Source of the DNA: Methylomarinum sp.
GTDB taxonomy: Bacteria; Pseudomonadota; Gammaproteobacteria; Methylococcales; Methylomonadaceae
Direction: 5' to 3'
Length of the DNA stretch: 15,889 bases
Assembly: GCA_013139755.1 (NCBI GenBank)
Contig: WTAG01000246.1
Span: forward strand, 1 to 15,889
Part shown: in pieces, positions 8,107-15,146 of the stretch
Numbering within the stretch: position 1 is the stretch's first letter
How the letters are laid out: every line of letters begins with the position of its first letter
Translations under genes and position numbers: made by a program
The notes under the pieces: model-generated
The model's database searches: none
Told to the model about the DNA's origin: nothing
The model's input: only the letters and a program-made list of their open reading frames with translations

Positions 8107-9648
8107 TTATGCCACAGTCGGCTCAATAAAATTTATCTTTTCGACCGTTATGTTTTTAGTTTTTGCATTACTTTCATAATTACTTATGATCTCTAAAACA
8201 TCGTAAGCAATTGATTTGGAATTTGAGCAATCAATAATCACTTTTACATTCTGGGGAATGTCGTTTAATGTGTTTAATATGCTCGCCTTATTAAAAAACG
8301 AAACCTCTTCTGCCAATACAATATGATGAATCTCATGCCCCTTTTCTGTGGTGATTACATCGTGCATGTAGTGAGAGTTATTGTAACTATGGTACAAGGT
8401 ATTAAAAATGCCAAAGAACATACCAATCGATATTCCTATCAGTAAATCGGTAGTCAAGATACCGATAACAGTGGCTACAAAAGGGGCAAACTGTTCCCAT
8501 CCCAATGAGTACATCTGCTTAAAGAGAGCGGGGTTGGCTAATTTATAGCCCACTATAATCAATATGGCCGCTAAACTGGCTAGCGGAATCATATTCAGTA
8601 GGCCAGCAATAGTAATAACACTGATTAATAAAAACACCCCATGAAGTATTGCCGACAGCTTAGTTTTGCCACCAAAGGCAATATTTGCCGAACTACGAAC
8701 AATCACCTGTGTTACGGGCAATCCACCAATCAAGCCAGAAATAATATTACCCAGGCCTTGCGCCTTTAATTCCCTATTAGTAGGTGTTACTCGTTTGGAG
8801 GGATCAAGTTTGTCGGTTGCTTCAACACACAACAATGTTTCCAGACTGGCCACAATCGCCATGACAAAAGCTATTTTCCAAACATCAACATTGGTAATTT
8901 CTGAAAAATCAGGAAAGGTAAACTGACTAAAAAAACCACCTAAACTATCAGGTACCGGAAGTCTCACAACTTGATCGGCAGCCAGACTTAAATTTAATAG
9001 CCCATTTTGATAAACAGTATTCATAACAATACCTAAAACGACGACTACAATTGGCCCTTGTATCAATTGAAACAGTTTATGTTTTTTGCTTAACACCGCA
9101 TCCCATAGGATAAGAATTATTAGGGATAGTGCTGCAATCAATACTGCACCAGGCGAAAAGAATTCAAAAGCACTTACAATAGATGACAATGTATTTTCGC
9201 CATCAAGTTGAAAGAAAGAAAGGTCGCCTTCCATATCTTTGTCATAACCAAGTGCATGAGGTATTTGTTTTAAAATAATCAATAGCCCAATTCCCGTCAG
9301 CATCCCCTTAATAACAGAAGAAGGAAAGAAATAAGCAATAAATCCCGCTTTAGCAAAGCCCATAACAAGCTGAATAATACCTGCTAGAACAAGAGCCAAT
9401 AAAAAAGCCGACCAAGAACCTAACGTGGTAATAGCAGAAAAAACAATCACGGCTAACCCGGCTGCTGGGCCGCTAACACCCAGAGATGAACCACTTGCAA
9501 TACCCACCACTATACCGCCGACTATGCCTGCTATGACCCCAGAGAACAAAGGCGCCCCCGAAGCTAAGGCAATGCCAAGGCATAAAGGAAGTGCCACAAA
9601 AAAGACCACAATACTGGCAGGCAAATCGTTTTTTATTTCTTTAAACAT
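8107..9648 (-). CDS. SulP-family anion transporter, probable bicarbonate uptake
   Basis: Inner-membrane SLC26/SulP carrier. The 513-residue protein starts at ATG 9648 with GGAAG eight bases upstream. Residues 1-420 contain the multi-helix core, with the family stretch LGVSGPAAGLAVIVFSAI (56-73) and the conserved segment NIISGLIGGLPVTQVIVRSS (301-320). A C-terminal STAS domain spans about 435-510 (VIIDCSNSKSIAYDVLEII). SulP carriers move sulfate, bicarbonate, dicarboxylates or other anions; the sequence alone does not fix the substrate. The carbonic anhydrase encoded 16 bases downstream argues for bicarbonate. From memory the N-terminal sequence resembles SulP proteins of Bacteroidetes that also neighbour an anhydrase and a TetR regulator; this was not searched. 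Expression is probably controlled through the palindrome at 9699-9731. Confidence 0.92.
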   Translation of the reverse strand: MFKEIKNDLPASIVVFFVALPLCLGIALASGAPLFSGVIAGIVGGIVVGIASGSSLGVSGPAAGLAVIVFSAITTLGSWSAFLLALVLAGIIQLVMGFAKAGFIAYFFPSSVIKGMLTGIGLLIILKQIPHALGYDKDMEGDLSFFQLDGENTLSSIVSAFEFFSPGAVLIAALSLIILILWDAVLSKKHKLFQLIQGPIVVVVLGIVMNTVYQNGLLNLSLAADQVVRLPVPDSLGGFFSQFTFPDFSEITNVDVWKIAFVMAIVASLETLLCVEATDKLDPSKRVTPTNRELKAQGLGNIISGLIGGLPVTQVIVRSSANIAFGGKTKLSAILHGVFLLISVITIAGLLNMIPLASLAAILIIVGYKLANPALFKQMYSLGWEQFAPFVATVIGILTTDLLIGISIGMFFGIFNTLYHSYNNSHYMHDVITTEKGHEIHHIVLAEEVSFFNKASILNTLNDIPQNVKVIIDCSNSKSIAYDVLEIISNYESNAKTKNITVEKINFIEPTVA

Positions 9649-9689
9649 TTTTTTACTTCCTAAATCTGTTAGTTTAAAATCAACAAGAC

Positions 9690-9718
9690 AGTATAAATAT
9701 CTGCAATGATAGTAATAC
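9690..9718 (-). promoter_or_regulatory. Candidate promoter of the SulP-carbonic anhydrase operon
   Basis: TATACT on the minus strand (9695-9690) is a good -10 about 42 bases before the SulP start. The best -35 17 bases upstream is a weak GTATTA (9718-9713). The spacer lies within the 33-bp palindrome, so a protein bound there would block RNA polymerase. Confidence 0.35.
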
Positions 9719-9731
9719 TATCATTGCAGAT
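9699..9731. promoter_or_regulatory. Perfect 33-bp palindromic operator between sulP and tetR
   Basis: Arms ATCTGCAATGATAGTA (9699-9714) and its exact complement (9716-9731) flank one central A. All 16 pairs match. It lies midway between divergent genes, overlapping the probable promoters of both. TetR-family repressors usually bind such palindromes next to their own gene, so this is the likely operator for the regulator at 9834. It is not followed by a T-tract on either strand, which argues against a terminator. Confidence 0.75.
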
Positions 9732-9753
9732 TGTAAAGCTTGGTATTTATTTT
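9725..9753 (+). promoter_or_regulatory. Candidate promoter of the TetR gene
   Basis: TTGCAG (9725-9730) and TATTTT (9748-9753) are spaced by 17 bases. The -35 lies in the right arm of the palindrome, which would allow autorepression. The match to consensus is moderate. Confidence 0.3.
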
Positions 9754-9833
9754 TTGGTGCAGCATTCCTCATAAAACACTTAAAATAAAATAAGCACCTT
9801 ATAAAGACCTAGAAATCAGGAGGAATAGCGGAA

Positions 9834-10511
9834 ATGGAAATACAATTACAAATAAAAATGAATGAAAAGTTGTTTCTCAGGAATCCGGAACAATCCGTAC
9901 TGGGAAAAAAGATCATCTTGCACAGCATTCAATTAATTCATAAAAATGGTTTTGAAGACTTCACCTTTAAAAAACTGGCAAAGGAAATGGGGTCTACCGA
10001 GGCAGGTATTTATCGGTATTTCGAAAATAAGCACAAGCTACTAATATACCTTACGGCCTGGTATTGGAGCTGGCTTGAATATCAAGTAACTTTTCATACC
10101 AATAATATTAAAGACTCCATGGTTAAGCTAAAAATAGTGATTAAGTTATTAGCTAGCACAGTAGAGGATGACATTAGAACGGATCATATTAATGAAAATA
10201 TCCTCCATCAAATCATTATTACAGAAGGTTCCAAAACCTATTTGACCAGAAATGTATCCGAAGATAACAAAGATCAGCTATTTAAACCCTACAAAGACCT
10301 TTGTGCAGTTATCGGAAATATGATTTTAGAATATAATCCAAGCTACAAATACCCAAAATCATTAGCATCTACTATCATCGAAATGGCACATTTTCAGAAT
10401 TTTTTTATGAATAACCTGCCTTCATTGACTGATTTTGGGGGGAATAAAGATGACTTAGAAATTGTCTCTTTTCTGGAAGATTTGGTTTTTTCTACTATAG
10501 ATAGGACATAA
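9834..10511 (+). CDS. TetR/AcrR-family transcriptional regulator
   Basis: A 225-residue DNA-binding protein, probably a repressor. The N-terminal helix-turn-helix is clear: SIQLIHKNGFEDFTFKKLAK (31-50) followed by EMGSTEAGIYRYFENKHKLL (51-70), the TetR pattern ending in the recognition helix and YRYF(x)NKxxL. The remaining 150 residues form the helical ligand/dimer domain, which gives no ligand clue; the segment YLTAWYWSWLEY (72-83) is notably tryptophan rich. Start ATG 9834 is supported by AGGAGG ten bases upstream; a second ATG at 9858 is possible. It is divergent from the SulP/anhydrase operon across the 33-bp palindrome, making that operon and itself the expected targets. It is the only gene between 1 and 15146 on the plus strand and looks A-rich compared with its neighbours. 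Together with the Bacteroidetes-like SulP this hints at joint transfer (inference). Confidence 0.92.
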   Translation: MEIQLQIKMNEKLFLRNPEQSVLGKKIILHSIQLIHKNGFEDFTFKKLAKEMGSTEAGIYRYFENKHKLLIYLTAWYWSWLEYQVTFHTNNIKDSMVKLKIVIKLLASTVEDDIRTDHINENILHQIIITEGSKTYLTRNVSEDNKDQLFKPYKDLCAVIGNMILEYNPSYKYPKSLASTIIEMAHFQNFFMNNLPSLTDFGGNKDDLEIVSFLEDLVFSTIDRT

Positions 10512-10577
10512 ATTTCTTCAAACCAGACTCACCTTCAATCAATAACGGCCAATCAACATACAAAAACCAACATATTC

Positions 10578-10651
10578 GCGAGTAGCTCGGGTTAGGTTTT
10601 TCTCTGCACTCAAAACCCCATCTATTAGAGCAAAGTTGATAGACTACTCGC
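10578..10651. repeat. Nested inverted repeat in the tetR/tsaC convergent gap
   Basis: GCGAGTAG (10578-10585) and CTACTCGC (10644-10651) are perfect arms 58 bases apart. Inside them GGTTTT (10595-10600) can pair with AAAACC (10612-10617), and CGAG-TAG-CTCG (10580-10589) can form a small hairpin. The 148-base gap between convergent genes holds nothing else I recognise. It may serve as a transcription end for both genes or be a decayed repeat. Confidence 0.35.
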
Positions 10652-10659
10652 CGATAAAT

Positions 10660-11637
10660 TTATTCACAGGGAACCGTCGCTTTACCTAATCGGTCATTGA
10701 CTGCTTGCCATGCTTCAGTTTGTGGCGGTTGCTCTACTAATATCACATCCAGTTTGAGTCGATCCATCTCCCGTAATGAAGCATACAAAGACTGTGCATA
10801 TTCAGCTTCAAATTCTGGCATTTTAATATAGTGTATATGGTTAGCTGCTGGCTGATATTTATATACCAAAAGCCCAACTGTTTTGTTCATTTTGGATAAT
10901 TTCTCAAGCATATCCGGTAATCGCTGTAAAGCACACAGCCTGGCAGGTGTTACTGGCGCGTAATGCACGGCCATCATACCTGGTGAACGTATTTCAGATG
11001 TATGACTGCTGCTGACATCTACCTGTAATACATCTTCAAGTTCAGTGACGGTAATATGTCCCGGTCTGAGCAGTCGAGGTTGACTACCGCTTAAATCGAT
11101 AATTGTGGACTCCACTCCAACAGAGCAAGAACCTCCATCAAGAATAAGATCAACCGCGTCACCCAGTTCTTCAAGTACATCATTTGCCGAAGTGGGACTG
11201 ATATGTTTAAAACGATTAGCCGATGGTGCCGCTATACCACCACCAAATGATTTAAGTAAGGATAGTGCAACAGGGTTATTTGGTATTCTGAGTGCAACCG
11301 TATTTTGCCCTCCGGTCACTGCCAATGGAACTTCCGGTCTTTTATTTAGAATTATTGCGAGAGGACCAGGCCAAAATCGATTAGCTAACTGCATTGCTGC
11401 ATCGGGTATGGTTAAAGCCCAATCATTGAGTTGTTCAATGCTGCCGATATGAACAATCAGCGGATGATTTTCAGGACGACCTTTAGCTGCAAAAATTTGT
11501 TTAACTGCGTCGGGATTAGATGCATCTGCACCTAATCCATAAACAGTTTCGGTCGGGAATGCAACCAAACGACCTTGCTTCAACAATTCAACCGCTTTTA
11601 CAATGGCCTTTTTGTCGGCGGTAACTATAGATTTCAT
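10660..11637 (-). CDS. tsaC: Threonylcarbamoyl-AMP synthase, Sua5 type
   Basis: Makes L-threonylcarbamoyladenylate from threonine, bicarbonate and ATP, the first step of the t6A modification at position 37 of ANN-decoding tRNAs. The 325-residue protein is the long Sua5 form rather than the about 190-residue TsaC/YrdC of E. coli. The YrdC domain covers about 1-205 with PTETVYGLG (28-36), KGRP (52-55) and PSAN (138-141). The signature linker SPGMMAVHYAP (218-228) joins it to a C-terminal Sua5 domain (about 230-325). Start ATG 11637 has only an A-rich upstream region. It lies 67 bases downstream of pycB on the same strand, so it may be partly read from the pyc promoter. It also uses bicarbonate, as do pycA and the carbonic anhydrase, although this may be coincidence. 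Confidence 0.93.
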   Translation of the reverse strand: MKSIVTADKKAIVKAVELLKQGRLVAFPTETVYGLGADASNPDAVKQIFAAKGRPENHPLIVHIGSIEQLNDWALTIPDAAMQLANRFWPGPLAIILNKRPEVPLAVTGGQNTVALRIPNNPVALSLLKSFGGGIAAPSANRFKHISPTSANDVLEELGDAVDLILDGGSCSVGVESTIIDLSGSQPRLLRPGHITVTELEDVLQVDVSSSHTSEIRSPGMMAVHYAPVTPARLCALQRLPDMLEKLSKMNKTVGLLVYKYQPAANHIHYIKMPEFEAEYAQSLYASLREMDRLKLDVILVEQPPQTEAWQAVNDRLGKATVPCE

Positions 11638-11675
11638 TTTTTTAAAGTTCTTGCGATAAAAAATTTATCTGTACT

Positions 11676-11701
11676 AAAAAAATACTCTATATCCTGATAT
11701 A
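11676..11701 (-). terminator. Possible weak terminator after pycB
   Basis: TATATC and GATATA arms (11688-11693, 11696-11701) on either side of two bases sit directly after the pycB stop, and a T7 run follows six bases later on the minus strand. The stem is short and AT-rich, so at best it partly separates pycB from the Sua5 gene. Confidence 0.25.
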
Positions 11702-11704
11702 AAG

Positions 11705-13525
11705 TTAAATTTCAATTTGAATTAAGGCTTCCCCTGGTGTCACCCTGTCACCTTTATTTATGTGCACGGCAGTGACACGGCCAGCAATTTGGGCTTTAAT
11801 TTCAGTTTCCATTTTCATAGCTTCAATAATAAATAATGTATCGCCAATAACTACTCGATCACCTTCTTTTGCCATTACCTCCACCACATTACCAGGCATA
11901 GAGCTGCTAATATCGCCAGGGCCTCTGCTCGCAGGTCTGCCTGATGAATTTTGCCCTGTGTATTCATTTAATGGTTGTAACAAGACCTGTTCAGGCACAC
12001 CATCGACCGTTAAATACAAGTGACGTTTATGTTGCTCATGAGGACCAGCACCGGTTAACTGAATATTATAGGTTTCACCATGCAGACTGATATTAAATTC
12101 AGTTGCCAATGGCATTGCTGCATTCGTGCCAGACTGGTCAGGTGCCTGTAAAATTTCTGGCTGTAAAGTTCCTTGTTCACGTTGCTCTAAATAATCCTGA
12201 CCAATATCCGGGAACATGGCATAAATCAGCACATCCTCTTCAGTTTTAGCAAATGCAGCCGCATTGCTGCGCAACTTATCCATCTCCTGGCTGAGCAAAT
12301 CTGCAGGACGCACATCAATCACCGATTCTTTACCAATCGCCTTTGCACGCACCTCTGGATTAACTTGTCCTGGCGCACGACCATAGCCACCCTGAAGATA
12401 GCGTTTCACTTCATTGGTAATAGTTTTATAGCGTTCGCCAGTGACCACATTGACCACCGCTTGTGTACCGACAATTTGTGAAGTTGGCGTGACTAAAGGT
12501 GGAAAACCTAAGTCTTTACGTACTCTAGGTATTTCAGCAAAAACCTCATTAATACGCTCCAAGGCACCCTGCTCTTTTAACTGATTGGCCAAATTTGACA
12601 TCATGCCACCAGGAACCTGACTTAACAACACATCGGTATCCACCCCTGAATAAGTGCTTTCGTACTGGTGATATTTCTTCCGCACGTCTTTAAAATAGTC
12701 GGCTATCTCTTTTAACAAAGACATATCCAACCCAACCTCATAACCTGCATCACGTAAAGCAACTGCCATTGTTTCTGTTGGCGGATGGCTAGTGCCTCCA
12801 GCAAAACTGGAGATTGCGGTATCAATATGTTCACAGCCCGCTTCAACCGCCTTTAACTGGCACATCGCTGCCATGCCAGAGGTAGCATGAGAGTGCAGAA
12901 ATAACGGCAGATCGATGCGTTGTTTTAAACGACTAACCAGCTGCTCAGTAGCGGAAGGTGTTAATAATCCCGCCATATCCTTGATAGCGAGACTATCACA
13001 CCCCATGTCTTCCAGCTTTACAGCCAATTCAACAAAATTATCCAGGGTATGTACTGGGCTAACGGTATAACACAAAGTACCTTGTGCATGTTTTTGCTGA
13101 CGTTTGACCGCATTAACTGCGGTGATTAGATTTCGCTCATCATTCAAGGCGTCGAACAACCGAAACACATCAATGCCATTTTCAGCGCTTTTAGCAATAA
13201 ATGCTTCAACCACATCATCGGCATAATGCCGATAACCTAATAAATTTTGACCACGCAACAACATCTGCAAGCGCGTATTGGGTAACGCTTTGCGTAACTG
13301 ACGTAAACGCTCCCAAGGATCTTCTTTTAAAAAGCGCAAACAAGAGTCAAAGGTTGCACCGCCCCAGACTTCTAGCGACCAATAACCTGCGCGATCCAGC
13401 TTGTCGCAGATAGGCAGCATGTCTTCAGTGCGTAATCGGGTCGCTATTAATGATTGATGACCATCGCGTAAAGCCACGTCAGTGAAATAAACGGGATTCT
13501 TTGTCTGTGTATTTTGTGTGCTCAT
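11705..13525 (-). CDS. pycB: Pyruvate carboxylase subunit B (carboxyltransferase plus biotin carrier)
   Basis: Transfers CO2 from carboxybiotin to pyruvate, giving oxaloacetate. The 606-residue protein opens with the carboxyltransferase barrel: LRDGHQS (19-25, metal ligand D21), the carboxylated lysine K182 in IKDMAGL, and H211/H213 in FLHSHATSG. The conserved PYC/OAD C-terminal extension follows (to about 460), then a linker. The biotinyl domain carries K571 in EAMKMET. Start ATG 13525 has AGGA eight bases upstream and lies nine bases after the pycA stop, so the two are co-translated. The same domain order occurs in the alpha subunit of Na+-pumping oxaloacetate decarboxylase. Here no membrane beta or gamma subunit is adjacent and a biotin carboxylase is, which indicates the two-subunit pyruvate carboxylase known from Pseudomonas and methanogens. 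Confidence 0.94.
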   Translation of the reverse strand: MSTQNTQTKNPVYFTDVALRDGHQSLIATRLRTEDMLPICDKLDRAGYWSLEVWGGATFDSCLRFLKEDPWERLRQLRKALPNTRLQMLLRGQNLLGYRHYADDVVEAFIAKSAENGIDVFRLFDALNDERNLITAVNAVKRQQKHAQGTLCYTVSPVHTLDNFVELAVKLEDMGCDSLAIKDMAGLLTPSATEQLVSRLKQRIDLPLFLHSHATSGMAAMCQLKAVEAGCEHIDTAISSFAGGTSHPPTETMAVALRDAGYEVGLDMSLLKEIADYFKDVRKKYHQYESTYSGVDTDVLLSQVPGGMMSNLANQLKEQGALERINEVFAEIPRVRKDLGFPPLVTPTSQIVGTQAVVNVVTGERYKTITNEVKRYLQGGYGRAPGQVNPEVRAKAIGKESVIDVRPADLLSQEMDKLRSNAAAFAKTEEDVLIYAMFPDIGQDYLEQREQGTLQPEILQAPDQSGTNAAMPLATEFNISLHGETYNIQLTGAGPHEQHKRHLYLTVDGVPEQVLLQPLNEYTGQNSSGRPASRGPGDISSSMPGNVVEVMAKEGDRVVIGDTLFIIEAMKMETEIKAQIAGRVTAVHINKGDRVTPGEALIQIEI

Positions 13526-13534
13526 GATATATTC

Positions 13535-14953
13535 CTAAAAACCTGAATGAACCGCAATAGCAGCGGCAATAGCGGTGGCCAGTTGTTCTGGGTCACGCTT
13601 CAATGAGTAATGTGTTAATTCGGGGTGCGAATCAACAAAAGAAGTATTAAAGTCTGCGCTATTAAAATCTTCCGAGTTTAAAATTTCATGATAATAGGGA
13701 ATGGTCGTTTTGATACCAAACAAACGCATATCATCCAATGCTCTTTTTCCGCGTGCCACAACACGCGGCCAGTCCTGCGCCCAAACGACCAGTTTAGCGC
13801 ACAGCGAATCATAGTGAGGCGGCAGGGTATAGCCAGTATAGATTGAGGTATCGGTACGCACCCCCGGTCCACCCGGCGCATAATAACGGCTGATACGACC
13901 AAAACTGGGTAAGAAATCATTTTGCGGATCCTCGGCATTAATCCGAAACTGCATGGCAAAACCATTGATATGTACATCTTCCTGTTTAACACTCAAAGGT
14001 AAACCCGAAGCAATGCGTAATTGTTCATGCACAATATCAATACCGGTAATTTCTTCGGTAATAGTGTGCTCAACCTGAACGCGGGTGTTCATTTCCATAA
14101 AATAAAAGCTGTCATCACTATCTAACAGGAACTCTACCGTGCCCGCATTTTGATAACCGACTGCTTTTGCCGCTCTGACCGCCAACTCACCAATATATTC
14201 CCGCTGTTGTTGTGAAAGTTGTGGTGACGGTGCTATTTCAATCAACTTTTGGTTGCGGCGTTGAATAGAACAATCTCGCTCATAAAGATGAATGGCATTA
14301 CCTAAATTATCAGCCAAAATCTGAACTTCAATATGCCTTGGGTTAACAATGCACTTTTCCATAAACACATCAGCCCGACCAAAAGCTTTAGTTGCTTCTG
14401 AAATCACTCGCTCATAATTCTGTCGTAACGCTTGTTCATTGTCACAACGACGAATACCACGACCACCACCACCCGAGGTCGCTTTTAGCATAATAGGGTA
14501 ACCAATCTCGCTGGCTTTTATAACAGCGTCATCCAGTCCTGACAAGTTGCCATCAGTACCGGGTGTTACGGGTACATTCGCATCAGTCATGCTTTTTCGA
14601 GCTTCGGTTTTATCGCCCATTTTACTAATAACCTCAGCATCTGGCCCCACAAAGGCAATGTCTTGTTGCGCACAAATTTCTGCCAGCAAGGCATTTTCAG
14701 ATAAAAATCCATAGCCAGGGTGTAAACCATCACAACCGACTGATTTGGCAATATTGACTAATTGCTGAGGATTAAGATATCCGGCAAGTGGATCTTCACC
14801 AACACAATAGGCTTCATCCGCTTTTTTAACATGCAAAGCATAACGGTCTGCTTCTGAATACACAGCAACCGAGCGTATTCCGAGCTCTTTACAGGCTCTG
14901 ATAATACGCACGGCAATTTCACCGCGATTAGCTATAAGTATCTTGGTTAACAC
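13535..14953 (-). CDS. pycA: Pyruvate carboxylase subunit A (biotin carboxylase)
   Basis: Carboxylates the biotin on PycB using ATP and bicarbonate. The start chosen is GTG 14953 (MLTKILIANRGEIAVRI, 472 residues), because AAGGTGA lies five bases upstream and the N-terminus matches Pseudomonas PycA (MITKILIANRGE). A GTG at 14962 is in frame but falls inside that Shine-Dalgarno. Visible are the N-terminal LIANRGEIA (6-14), the ATP-grasp glycine loop GGGGRG (161-166), and the metal/catalytic segment EMNTRVQVEH (287-296). It could in principle be a second AccC for acetyl-CoA carboxylase. However, direct linkage with pycB and the divergent LysR gene argue for pyruvate carboxylase. Two hairpins lie in its leader. 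The anaplerotic product oxaloacetate also feeds aspartate, the substrate of LysC at the other end of the window. Confidence 0.94.
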   Translation of the reverse strand: MLTKILIANRGEIAVRIIRACKELGIRSVAVYSEADRYALHVKKADEAYCVGEDPLAGYLNPQQLVNIAKSVGCDGLHPGYGFLSENALLAEICAQQDIAFVGPDAEVISKMGDKTEARKSMTDANVPVTPGTDGNLSGLDDAVIKASEIGYPIMLKATSGGGGRGIRRCDNEQALRQNYERVISEATKAFGRADVFMEKCIVNPRHIEVQILADNLGNAIHLYERDCSIQRRNQKLIEIAPSPQLSQQQREYIGELAVRAAKAVGYQNAGTVEFLLDSDDSFYFMEMNTRVQVEHTITEEITGIDIVHEQLRIASGLPLSVKQEDVHINGFAMQFRINAEDPQNDFLPSFGRISRYYAPGGPGVRTDTSIYTGYTLPPHYDSLCAKLVVWAQDWPRVVARGKRALDDMRLFGIKTTIPYYHEILNSEDFNSADFNTSFVDSHPELTHYSLKRDPEQLATAIAAAIAVHSGF

Positions 14954-14973
14954 GATATTCACCTTCAGCTTTA

Positions 14974-15003
14974 AGGAACGTTAGCCTTATAAACCACGTT
15001 CCT
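14974..15003 (-). promoter_or_regulatory. Leader hairpin next to the pycA ribosome binding site
   Basis: Perfect 8-base arms AGGAACGT (14974-14981) and ACGTTCCT (14996-15003) with a 14-base loop. The arm ends eight bases before the Shine-Dalgarno of pycA. It could influence translation or be a protein-binding site. Confidence 0.4.
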
Positions 15004-15005
15004 GA

Positions 15006-15028
15006 ATAAAAAGTGCTCTATAGCACTT
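15006..15028 (-). terminator. Terminator-like hairpin in the pycA leader
   Basis: AAGTGCT/AGCACTT arms (15011-15017, 15022-15028) with a 4-base loop. On the minus strand the stem runs into a T5 stretch (CTTTTTATT), the look of a short intrinsic terminator. Since it precedes pycA in its own direction, it suggests attenuation if the promoter lies beyond 15030. On the plus strand ATTG and T6 follow, but no gene ends there. Confidence 0.4.
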
Positions 15029-15068
15029 ATTGTTTTTTGGCACACCCACGGCTCCGACCATTTAAATC

Positions 15069-15085
15069 ATGTTATCTGATAACAT
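15069..15085. promoter_or_regulatory. Candidate LysR-regulator operator
   Basis: ATGTTATC and GATAACAT (15069-15076, 15078-15085) form a perfect 17-bp palindrome around one T, located between the divergent LysR gene and pycA. Four bases further on, TTA-N7-TTA (15089-15101) fits the TNA-N7-TNA pattern described for CbbR-type LysR proteins. Both are plausible recognition and activation sites. Confidence 0.5.
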
Positions 15086-15146
15086 CCATTAAAGATAATT
15101 AACATAAATAATGTATAGTATAAATTTTTATTTATAGTTATTAGAT

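Noticed and set aside
8091..8126. N-terminal extension of the carbonic anhydrase to a TTG
   Set aside because: It would overlap the end of sulP and bypass the good Shine-Dalgarno in front of ATG 8090.
11705..14953. Na+-pumping oxaloacetate decarboxylase
   Set aside because: PycB shares domains with OadA, but the membrane beta subunit and the gamma subunit are absent and a biotin carboxylase is adjacent, which fits pyruvate carboxylase.
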